Assembly (NCBI GenBank): GCA_025996865.1
Contig: BNTV01000071.1
Coordinates: 1 to 25,507, forward strand
Source of the DNA: Bacteroidia bacterium
GTDB taxonomy: Bacteria; Bacteroidota; Bacteroidia; Bacteroidales; Azobacteroidaceae
DNA length: 25,507 bases
Direction: 5' to 3'
The notes under the pieces are model-generated. The model had not been told where the DNA came from, did no database searches, and saw only the letters and a list, made by a program, of their open reading frames with translations. The translations under genes and the position numbers were made by a program. Positions 1 to 6,232 of the stretch are shown piece by piece; the first letter of the stretch is position 1, and each line of letters opens with the position of its first letter.

Positions 1-32
1 AGGCAGAAACTTTGTCGCAATAATATAATACA

Positions 33-335
33 ATGAAAAAAATAAAAGACATTTGGGAAAAGATTTATGGATTTTTTTATGGCAATATAGTATATAATGC
101 TATATTTAGAGCCGTGGTCGGATTTATTATAGGGGTGTTGATTGGTGCTGAATGGAGTATTAATAGTGACGGACACGTAATGCACGACTTCTATAGGTCG
201 GTATTTAATATATGTGTATTTAGTATGTTTCCCCTATTGCTGCAGGAAAAGAATGCAAAAGAAAAAGCAATCTTATACTTCTCTGGATGGCTTAGCGCTA
301 TCGGCGGATCTGCTGCAATGATATTTGGCAATTAA
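33..335 (+). CDS. Small three-helix membrane protein, holin candidate
   Basis: A 100-aa protein with a basic N-terminus (MKKIKDIWEK) and three hydrophobic stretches at about residues 22-41, 55-70 and 79-98, joined by short polar loops. The C-terminus is glycine/alanine-rich and ends at TAA. It leads a run of three small membrane proteins that precede a DUF5675 protein, and a lysozyme gene lies about 2.7 kb downstream. Size and topology match a class I-type holin, which would make holes in the inner membrane to release endolysin. No holin family motif is recognised, so this rests on topology and neighbourhood. It could be another small phage membrane protein. The ATG start is followed by an open frame with no competing upstream start in view. 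Confidence 0.75.
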   Translation: MKKIKDIWEKIYGFFYGNIVYNAIFRAVVGFIIGVLIGAEWSINSDGHVMHDFYRSVFNICVFSMFPLLLQEKNAKEKAILYFSGWLSAIGGSAAMIFGN

Positions 336-336
336 T

Positions 337-726
337 ATGATGGAAGAAATTTTTAACAATGAGACCGTCAGGACCATAATCATATCTACGTCTGGTATCT
401 TTGTTACCTGGTTCTTTAGTAATCTAAAGTCCAAGCAGGATAGAAAAATATTAGAAGAGCAGAACATACAGCTTAAAACGCAGAATGATGGACTGGCGGC
501 CAATAATAGTAAGATACTGTTTGACCAGTACAAAATTGAATTGGAAGAGTCGTCAAAACGTATTGACTTGTGGATGAGTAGGGCTGTTGCTTATGAGAAA
601 GAGCTAAGCGACCTGAAAGATGAGTTTACGAAAGCAAGCGAAGAACTGCATAAAGCAAAGAGGGAGATTTCTAAGCTGATGAAAATCGTCTCAGAACTCT
701 CGAAAAAAGGAAATATCAAAAACTGA
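337..726 (+). CDS. Membrane-anchored coiled-coil protein, possible spanin-like lysis accessory
   Basis: I start the gene at the ATG at 337, one base after the TAA of the gene before, giving 129 aa. An in-frame TTG at 325 would add four residues and is less likely. Residues about 11-29 form one hydrophobic helix. Residues about 35-125 are charged and heptad-like (rich in E, K, Q and L), predicting a long coiled coil. A single N-terminal anchor with an extended coil is the shape of Rz-type inner-membrane spanins, and the position next to the holin candidate fits. No sequence family is recognised and no outer-membrane lipoprotein partner was found, so spanin is an inference. It ends with TGA. 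Confidence 0.7.
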   Translation: MMEEIFNNETVRTIIISTSGIFVTWFFSNLKSKQDRKILEEQNIQLKTQNDGLAANNSKILFDQYKIELEESSKRIDLWMSRAVAYEKELSDLKDEFTKASEELHKAKREISKLMKIVSELSKKGNIKN

Positions 727-740
727 TTTAGAATAAAAAT

Positions 741-1391
741 ATGACAGCTCTAATAAAGAAAATATATGACTATCTGGTACCAGTATTGATAGTTGGGATA
801 ATAGGCACGACGGTCGCTTTATGTGGATACAGAAATGCCTACATAAAAGCAGACAAAGAGATCGGGAATGCCACAAATACAATACTGGCATTAAACACCG
901 ACATGGAGTTAAAGGATGGCTATATAAGGGTATTAGAGCTCAATACAAGCCATCTGAGCGACTTTAACAACGAGCTAATACATAAGCTTGATTCAGTAGC
1001 AGAAGAGCTTAGAATCAATAAAAAGCGCCTTCAATACGCTATAGGCCTACAGTTATCACTAATGGATACGGCAACAGTAAGCCCGGTATTTACCGATACA
1101 ACAACAGTAGTCTCCTCGTGCGATTTCGAGCCCATACAGACCATATTTAATCCAATGACAATAGTGACATCGTCTATGTTAAATGGCGAGCTTACAACGG
1201 AGCTATATGTGGCTGAGAGGCTTTATCTGTATATAGAGGATGATAAGATATGGCGCAACCCAAGAAGGAAGAATTTTTTCGATAGACTGTTTCACTGGGA
1301 CTTTAAAAAAGATGTAATCTATAAAGCGAAAGTTGAGCACGATAACGAACAAATTAAGATAAATGATATAAAAGTAATAAAGGGTATATGA
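741..1391 (+). CDS. Membrane-anchored coiled-coil protein with C-terminal beta domain
   Basis: A 216-aa protein with one hydrophobic helix at residues 12-29, a helical, probably coiled-coil region at about 38-105, a Ser/Thr-rich stretch at about 110-127 and a C-terminal region (about 130-216) that alternates hydrophobic and polar residues like a beta domain. The architecture (anchor, coil, small beta domain) recurs in proteins of unknown function in Bacteroidota phages and mobile elements. Here it may work with the preceding anchored coil protein in the envelope, for example in lysis. That role is inferred from position. Its stop overlaps the next start (ATGA at 1388), suggesting coupled translation. 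Confidence 0.7.
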   Translation: MTALIKKIYDYLVPVLIVGIIGTTVALCGYRNAYIKADKEIGNATNTILALNTDMELKDGYIRVLELNTSHLSDFNNELIHKLDSVAEELRINKKRLQYAIGLQLSLMDTATVSPVFTDTTTVVSSCDFEPIQTIFNPMTIVTSSMLNGELTTELYVAERLYLYIEDDKIWRNPRRKNFFDRLFHWDFKKDVIYKAKVEHDNEQIKINDIKVIKGI

Positions 1392-1873
1392 ATATTACAT
1401 TAGCAAGAATCGCTCTGAAAGATGAGTACACTATAGGGAAGCTGTATATGGATGGCAAGTACTTCTGTGATACATTGGAATTAAAAGACCGTGGATTGAA
1501 AGATAGTATGAGCCTTCCTGATATAGCTAAAACCAAGGTATATGGCAAAACAGCTGTGCCGACTGGGCTGTATGAGGTATCTGTAACGAATAGATCTGAG
1601 AAGTTTGCTACAAGAGCATGGGCTATGCCAAATAATGGTATCGTTCCATTGCTGTTAAATGTAAAAGGATTTGATGGAGTACGGATACACGTTGGCAATA
1701 AGCCATCAGATCTGCTTGGCTGTATAGCTGTTGGGGTTAATGATAAGGTTGGTTGGGTGTCTAACTCTACCATTACTTACAGAAATTTAATGAATAAACT
1801 ACTCGCAGACCACAATGCTGGCAATAAAATAACTATAAATATAGGATATGACAAACCTACTACTACCACGTAA
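1388..1873 (+). CDS. DUF5675 family protein with YkuD-like His/Cys motif
   Basis: A 161-aa protein matching the DUF5675 pattern common in Bacteroidota phages and genomes. It has an N-terminal strand region followed by a stretch ending in PTGLYEV (residues 58-64) and the hallmark VRIHVGNKPSDLLGCIAVG at 98-116. H101 and C112 with S107 and G111 around them resemble the catalytic His...Ser-x-Gly-Cys arrangement of L,D-transpeptidases (YkuD), although the spacing is short. A role in peptidoglycan processing or cross-linking is therefore possible but unproven. It lies between the membrane proteins and Dps. Its 3' end overlaps the Dps start by 26 nt. The C-terminal tail is threonine-rich. Confidence 0.85.
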   Translation: MNITLARIALKDEYTIGKLYMDGKYFCDTLELKDRGLKDSMSLPDIAKTKVYGKTAVPTGLYEVSVTNRSEKFATRAWAMPNNGIVPLLLNVKGFDGVRIHVGNKPSDLLGCIAVGVNDKVGWVSNSTITYRNLMNKLLADHNAGNKITINIGYDKPTTTT

Positions 1874-2348
1874 GACCAATGACGGGCTAACTGGTGACGT
1901 AAAGAAACGCTCAGTAGAGCTAATGAATGGCGTACTTGGTACTAATTTTATACTGATGTTAAAGACATGGGTATATCATTGGAATATGGTTGGTCCGGCA
2001 TTCCATCAAACTCATCTATGGTTCAATGATTTATATGAAACATTAATAGATGACGTAGACTCAATAGCAGAGCGTGTGAGAGCTATGGGCGGCGTGACGC
2101 TGTCCAGTACCACAGAGATGCTAAAAGGCGCTCTAATCGAAGAGCAGGTGGGCAAAATGCCATCTATACCAGATATGATAAAGACACTACTGAATGATTA
2201 CGAAGTATCAATAAAGCAGATGAGGGCAGCTGTAGCCATCTTGGATACCCTAAAACCAAGTGACGATGGAGATTTAAACTTCCTGCAAGACCTCATAATG
2301 CGCAGAGAGAAGGATGCGTGGATGCTCAGATCTAACCTAAGTAGCTAA
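1848..2348 (+). CDS. dps: Dps-family ferritin-like DNA-protection protein
   Basis: A 166-aa protein, the usual Dps length. Dps proteins form 12-subunit shells that oxidise and store iron and often coat DNA. The diagnostic signature is intact: YHWNMVGPAFHQTH (residues 43-56), then DDVDSIAERVRAMGG (68-82). The ferroxidase ligands at the subunit interface correspond to H44, H56, D71 and E75, so activity is expected. The N-terminal tail carries K9, K19, K20 and R21, which could contact DNA. The start at 1848 overlaps DUF5675 by 26 nt. It is chosen because the whole N-terminal helix is retained, and the ATG at 1879 is out of frame. An AGGA just upstream may serve as a weak ribosome site. The role in the phage (protecting phage DNA from oxidative damage, or DNA compaction) is inferred. 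Confidence 0.95.
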   Translation: MTNLLLPRKTNDGLTGDVKKRSVELMNGVLGTNFILMLKTWVYHWNMVGPAFHQTHLWFNDLYETLIDDVDSIAERVRAMGGVTLSSTTEMLKGALIEEQVGKMPSIPDMIKTLLNDYEVSIKQMRAAVAILDTLKPSDDGDLNFLQDLIMRREKDAWMLRSNLSS

Positions 2349-2351
2349 TAA

Positions 2352-2533
2352 ATGTTAAGAAAAAAATAACAAAAGCGTTAGCAAATACGTTCTTATATTA
2401 TATAGGGATTAGGAATGAGCACTCCTATAGAAAACCTTTATCTCAGTTGTGGTTTAACAACGAATATGCAAGTGACATAACCCATAGCGTAAGCCCTGCA
2501 CTGTCCGACGGTCCGACAACAGGCACCTCATAA
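2352..2533 (+). CDS. Small ORF, intact only after a -1 shift at an A7 run
   Basis: The ATG at 2352, three bases after the Dps stop, opens a frame that meets TAA after five codons. The run of seven A at 2360-2366 directly precedes that stop. A -1 shift there (A-AAA-AAA) joins the start to an open frame of about 56 further codons ending at TAA 2531-2533, for a product of about 60 aa. The codon use of that frame (ATA, AGA, AGG, TTA) resembles the neighbouring genes. The long frame has no ATG of its own. It may be a real small gene using slippage or frameshifting, a gene disrupted by one missing A, a base-calling error in the homopolymer, or chance. No homologue is recognised. Confidence 0.4.
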
Positions 2534-2553
2534 ACTAACAAAATGATACCGCT

Positions 2554-2742
2554 ATGCCGCAAGGGGACGGGTTGGTTATGGAGCTGGTACCCACCATCGC
2601 TAATACAGATGGGATGCAGACATGCAGTAACGGGTACAACTCTCATAAGCTACAGACACTACTATCCTGGTTTATACCGGGATTTATAGCTGACTATAGA
2701 TATGAGGGGAAGGGACCGCTATGTCCATATATTAACTATTAA
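2554..2742 (+). CDS. Hypothetical small protein, doubtful
   Basis: An open frame of 62 codons from an ATG 20 nt after the preceding small ORF to a TAA, 13 nt before the H1-like gene. No family, membrane helix or motif is recognised. A 48-codon ORF in another frame (2543-2689, stop TAG) and a minus-strand frame cover the same bases. I prefer this one because it is longest on the + strand, ends in TAA like most neighbours and fills the gap neatly. The stretch 2349-2755 may instead be largely non-coding. No tRNA-like fold was found in it. Confidence 0.35.
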   Translation: MPQGDGLVMELVPTIANTDGMQTCSNGYNSHKLQTLLSWFIPGFIADYRYEGKGPLCPYINY

Positions 2743-2755
2743 TACCAATCTATTT

Positions 2756-2995
2756 ATGAACGAAGTAGTTCAAGTAAAGACAATTGAGGAGATCTATAAC
2801 GAGATTCAGTTGTTGATTCAGGAGTTCAATACAGCACACGACAAGTTTGTTAATCAAGGGATTAAATCTCACGGTACGAAAGCTCGTGTAGCAACAACTA
2901 AGATGGCTAAACTAATGAAGTCGTATCGAGATCAATCGATAGTCTTCGAGAAAATACTGGCGGCTAATAAGGCTGCCGCAAGAAAGGCGGAATAA
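2756..2995 (+). CDS. Histone H1-like (Hc1-type) DNA-binding protein
   Basis: A 79-aa protein, mainly helical, with a lysine/alanine-rich C-terminus (ANKAAARKAE). The core at residues 40-62 (GTKARVATTKMAKLMKSYRD, then QSI) matches the pattern of small Bacteroidota histone H1-like proteins (Hc1 family), where a glycine, basic residues and a helix with regular lysines follow an acidic N-terminal helix. Such proteins bind and compact DNA. The ATG at 2756 is chosen because it gives the usual length and begins the conserved helix. An in-frame ATG at 2702 would add 18 residues unlike the family. With Dps just upstream, it forms a possible DNA-packaging or nucleoid pair. That link is inference. Confidence 0.7.
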   Translation: MNEVVQVKTIEEIYNEIQLLIQEFNTAHDKFVNQGIKSHGTKARVATTKMAKLMKSYRDQSIVFEKILAANKAAARKAE

Positions 2996-3010
2996 CAACT
3001 CGCCTGACTA

Positions 3011-3048
3011 ATAGCAAGTATGTTTAAATCAGACCTCATGCTTGCTGG
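3011..3048 (+). promoter_or_regulatory. Hairpin in front of the lysozyme gene
   Basis: GCAAGTATG at 3014-3022 can pair with CATGCTTGC at 3037-3045 (nine pairs, one of them G-U). The stem extends by A-T and a wobble outward, with a 14-nt loop. It ends only a few bases before the ATG at 3052. No U-run follows, so a plain intrinsic terminator is unlikely. It may limit lysozyme translation or mark a processing site. Confidence 0.4.
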
Positions 3049-3051
3049 CTT

Positions 3052-4029
3052 ATGAAACTGAGACAGAAAATATTACGATTTTTAGCGTTCACGAGTATAT
3101 TTATATATTCACAAACGCTTATAAGCTATAAAGCAAATCATAACCCGTTACCGATTCCTGCTTATGAGGTGTCGGTGCGGGTTAATTTATTTAGTGAAAC
3201 TATGAATTATACAAAAGAACAAGTACAGGCAGCTGACTATATATATCAAAAGGCGATACAGAATGGGTTTAATAAAACTCAGGCGCTATCAATTATAGGT
3301 AATGCTGTTGGCGAATCAAACCTAAACCCAGGGGCCGTAAATAAAAGCTCCGGTGCATTTGGCGTGATGCAGTGGCTTGGCGATAGAAAGCGGACATTGA
3401 TTGCAAAGTACGGCGACAAGCCAAGCTTTGAACAACAGGTAGATCATCTGTTTGATGAACTTAAAGGCGGTAAAGGTGGATGGAATCATATAAAGGGTAG
3501 CGGCAAGTATAATAGCCAGGCTAACTATTATCAACCATCACTCGAAGAGTGGTCTAAATCTCCAAGCCTTGAAGATGCCGTATATTCAATGAACCGAGGA
3601 TTTGTTCGACCAGGTGTACATGAGATGAGAGACAAGAATAGAATATCGGCTGCCGTTGAATTGGGCAATGCTATCGGCGTCGACACGACTGATGTATATA
3701 AGGGACTAAGCACTGCTGCCTTAAGCAAGAAATATATGGATTATGGCGGAGGTTCTTCATCTGGATATACTCTTGGTAAGGCTGATAAAGAAAGTCCGGC
3801 AGACGTCATTAAAAGGCTATCTAAGGGCAATTCTAAGTACTACATGCCAAGCTCTGTTGGTCAAGCATTAATAGCTCCAAGCGAAAGCACAAGGGTCGTC
3901 CCGAGTCCGATGGAGAGATACATGGTGGCAGAGCAAGCATACAATGAAAGTCTTGCTGAGCAGTCTGGTGGAAATAACTTCTCGCCAATGGCATTATTTA
4001 ATAAATTTTATAATAACGCACCTTTATGA
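3052..4029 (+). CDS. Phage tail-type lysozyme (peptidoglycan hydrolase)
   Basis: A 325-aa protein. Residues about 55-205 match the phage tail lysozyme family (Phage_lysozyme2): ALSIIGNAVGESNLNPGA (residues 78-95), then SGAFGVMQWLGDRK (100-113). E88 is the likely catalytic glutamate cutting the glycan strand. A hydrophobic segment at about 8-24 could be a signal-anchor. A GGGSSSG linker at 232-238 leads to a C-terminal tail of about 85 aa of unknown role. An alternative ATG at 3202 (residue 51) would give a form without the hydrophobic segment but with the whole domain. The gene sits between the lysis-type genes and the ring genes and overlaps the next start by ATGA, so the enzyme may be virion-borne, a lysis endolysin, or both. 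Confidence 0.88.
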   Translation: MKLRQKILRFLAFTSIFIYSQTLISYKANHNPLPIPAYEVSVRVNLFSETMNYTKEQVQAADYIYQKAIQNGFNKTQALSIIGNAVGESNLNPGAVNKSSGAFGVMQWLGDRKRTLIAKYGDKPSFEQQVDHLFDELKGGKGGWNHIKGSGKYNSQANYYQPSLEEWSKSPSLEDAVYSMNRGFVRPGVHEMRDKNRISAAVELGNAIGVDTTDVYKGLSTAALSKKYMDYGGGSSSGYTLGKADKESPADVIKRLSKGNSKYYMPSSVGQALIAPSESTRVVPSPMERYMVAEQAYNESLAEQSGGNNFSPMALFNKFYNNAPL

Positions 4030-4757
4030 TTAGTTTAAAAAATATCTGTGATGATATAATACTAACCGCTACTAATGGGATATTGAGCTCAAGCAGGAAG
4101 CTAAGCTTTAATCAGGTGGCCACATGGGTTAATCAGTATAGGGCGCTTTTGATTAAGCGTGATATTGACAAGTTGAAGAAAGATGCAGAGATTCCAAATC
4201 AATACACACAGATGTTATATGGACTTAAATTAAACCAAGTACCAGTTAGCAGTTCTGGCGAGAAGACGTCATCAAGTGTATTGATGGAGACTGACAAAGA
4301 CCTACCGACATTAACGGTTCTACATGATAGACCAGCACTGCTAAATGTCTATGATTTAAATGGGAATGTGATACAGACTGGCGGAAAAGCTAAATCTAAA
4401 TTTCAAAAGTTTAGAAGGTATACATGCTCTGACTACATAGCCTATTTACAGGACAATAAGCTTCGCGTAGAGGGCCCAAATCTCTTGGAGTATATAGATG
4501 CCCAGGTGGTAGCAGATAATCCAGCAGAGATAGATTCTTGCGGTTTTGAGAATGGCCCATATCCTATACCAGAAGATAAAATTCCAATTCTTAAACAGAT
4601 GATATTTGTACAGGAATTAGGGATGAGACAGTCCGAACCATCTGATACTACTACAAATAGTCAAGACGATACTGTAAATAATCAATATACATTAAGTGCT
4701 CGTACGCGCGCTGCTATAAATAGGAATATTTCTAAGATGGATTATGGCGACCAGTAA
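4026..4757 (+). CDS. crAss-like head-tail ring/structural protein
   Basis: A 243-aa protein resembling structural proteins found just before the tail-stabilization gene in Bacteroidota podoviruses. The N-terminal helix-rich part carries LSFNQVATWVNQYRALLIKR (residues 26-45). A middle beta region follows (TLTVLHDRPALLNVYDLNG, about 96-114), then a conserved C-terminal helix (LKQMIFVQELGMRQSEPSD, about 188-206) and a disordered Asn/Thr/Asp tail. Such proteins form one of the rings joining portal and tail. The start overlaps the lysozyme stop (ATGA) and the stop overlaps the next gene by 14 nt, so the ring genes look translationally coupled. The exact ring position is not assigned. Confidence 0.75.
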   Translation: MISLKNICDDIILTATNGILSSSRKLSFNQVATWVNQYRALLIKRDIDKLKKDAEIPNQYTQMLYGLKLNQVPVSSSGEKTSSSVLMETDKDLPTLTVLHDRPALLNVYDLNGNVIQTGGKAKSKFQKFRRYTCSDYIAYLQDNKLRVEGPNLLEYIDAQVVADNPAEIDSCGFENGPYPIPEDKIPILKQMIFVQELGMRQSEPSDTTTNSQDDTVNNQYTLSARTRAAINRNISKMDYGDQ

Positions 4758-5244
4758 CTTTAAATTTAAAGAAAAATATATATCTCCCTGCGATTTATAT
4801 GGATATAGAAGCCGAGGATGGAGCGCCTACACGATTAGCTCTGCCTATAGCTACTATTTAGACCTGTGCGTAGAGCGCGGCCTCGATCCAGTCAATAGAT
4901 TTATATATAAAGAGTATTTTGACCGATATGCAAAGTTGATTATAGATAGAGTTGTGATGAAGAGTCTTCGATGGACGATGCCGGCAAGTCTTGGCCACAT
5001 ACAGATAGTAGGATACAATAGATGCCCAGGAACCAAAGTTATAGATTGGGCTAACTATGTGAAGACTGGGACTAAGAGAGTTGTAGGTCCGCGGCATATC
5101 GATGATAAGATATATAGATTTGCTTGGATTAAGAATAAAACTATACCTGGTGTTAAAAAGTATAATATTAAATTATGCACAGTATTAAAGAGGTTAGTAG
5201 TAAGCGAGATACGAAACGGCAGGGATTACGAACATAGACCTTAA
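4744..5244 (+). CDS. Basic structural protein, probable ring/neck component
   Basis: A 166-aa strongly basic protein. The N-terminal half (about 15-75) is rich in aromatic residues (GYRSRGWSAYTISSAYSYYL near 20-39) and looks helical. A central segment (RWTMPASLGHIQIVGYNRCP, about 76-95) looks like beta strands, and the C-terminus is Lys/Arg-rich. It lies between two ring proteins, overlaps the first by 14 nt and precedes the next by 7 nt, which is the position of a small conserved structural gene in crAss-like genomes. No enzymatic motif is visible. The function as a connector protein is inferred from position. Confidence 0.7.
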   Translation: MATSNFKFKEKYISPCDLYGYRSRGWSAYTISSAYSYYLDLCVERGLDPVNRFIYKEYFDRYAKLIIDRVVMKSLRWTMPASLGHIQIVGYNRCPGTKVIDWANYVKTGTKRVVGPRHIDDKIYRFAWIKNKTIPGVKKYNIKLCTVLKRLVVSEIRNGRDYEHRP

Positions 5245-5251
5245 ACATAAT

Positions 5252-6232
5252 ATGGTAACAAAATTAACAAGTTCAAACGAATTAATAGCTAAAGTCATAG
5301 CAGACCTGGATTTGGCAGAGTCTGACGTCCGCATTAGCGATATTGTAGAATGGATTGGAGAGGGCCTCGAGCATATCGGTGGAGTATGGATGTACTCAAA
5401 AGAGGTGTCCGGGGTGACTGATGAATCTGTTCTTGAAGTGTGCGGCTATCAGGCGGCGCTACCGTGCAACATAAAAGACCTTATATCGGTAGCTTATTCG
5501 CAAAGTCCACACGGCGGCTGGCGTCCATGTCGAGTTTCTACCAATGTATTCGATAGATGGGGCGGCAACTCTAATATGAGTCCAGATCATTATGATCACA
5601 GCCATGACTGCTTTTCTATAGCAAGATTATATATGGATATGCAAGCAGGGATAATGAATCCTCACTGTGCATTATACGAGATAAATCATAATCCAAATAT
5701 AAAACAAACGCTACAACAGCTTATAGAAAAAGGAGACTACAAATGGACTCCTCGTAATAGAGGCGGGCATTCTACCGACTTTACAAGAGACATAACATAC
5801 TCAGTTAAGCCTGGATATATTAACATTAATGTAGACTCTGGGTTTTTAAAGATAGCGTACTCAACAATACCGGTAGATAAAGATGGGTATCCAATGATAC
5901 CTGACATCGCAGCCGTAAAAGAGGCCGTCTACTGGTATGTAACGATGAAGCTTATGTACCCAAAATATCTGTATGGGGTTATACCTCACCACGTTTATTT
6001 GGATATGAAGATGAACTGGACTAAATGGGCTAACTCGGCTAATGCTAAGTTAAAGATGCCTAATATAGATGAATTAAATACAATGAAGAATATACATACA
6101 TCCTTAATGCCAAGAATGAACGAAGAGCAAACATTCCTTGATACTGCTGGCGAAAAAGAAAAGCTATATGATTACGGCAGAAGGCATGGATGGTATTATC
6201 AAAACCCAAGAATGACTCATGGTTGGAATTAA
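5252..6232 (+). CDS. Tail-tube/adaptor ring protein (P22 gp4 / T7 gp11-like role)
   Basis: A 326-aa protein. Its N-terminus (about 8-45, with ISDIVEWIGEGLEHIG) has the helical look of portal-adaptor proteins, in which a first helix is followed by a conserved W-I-G-E segment. Next comes AALPCNIKDLISVAY (about 69-83), a pattern typical of Bacteroidota phage neck proteins, then beta-rich regions. YWYVTMKLMYPKYLYG (about 228-243) and a C-terminal helical segment with NEEQTFLDTAGEKEKLY (about 299-315) complete the family look. In crAss-like phages this gene sits just before the muzzle gene, with which it overlaps by 14 nt here. It should bridge portal and tail muzzle. The assignment is by pattern and gene order. 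Confidence 0.78.
   Translation: MVTKLTSSNELIAKVIADLDLAESDVRISDIVEWIGEGLEHIGGVWMYSKEVSGVTDESVLEVCGYQAALPCNIKDLISVAYSQSPHGGWRPCRVSTNVFDRWGGNSNMSPDHYDHSHDCFSIARLYMDMQAGIMNPHCALYEINHNPNIKQTLQQLIEKGDYKWTPRNRGGHSTDFTRDITYSVKPGYININVDSGFLKIAYSTIPVDKDGYPMIPDIAAVKEAVYWYVTMKLMYPKYLYGVIPHHVYLDMKMNWTKWANSANAKLKMPNIDELNTMKNIHTSLMPRMNEEQTFLDTAGEKEKLYDYGRRHGWYYQNPRMTHGWN

Noticed and set aside
1..36. Possible 3' end of an upstream gene (TAA at 21-23 or TGA at 34-36)
   Set aside because: Only a few codons are in the window and two frames fit, so neither can be supported.
2503..2518. 8-nt tandem direct repeat of GTCCGACG/A
   Set aside because: Too short to mean much; removing one copy does not open a longer frame.
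2443..2646. Minus-strand 67-codon ORF
   Set aside because: All confident genes are on the + strand, no family is recognised and + strand frames overlap it.
2401..2700. tRNA gene in the gap between Dps and the H1-like gene
   Set aside because: No matching acceptor stem, T-loop consensus or cloverleaf could be drawn.
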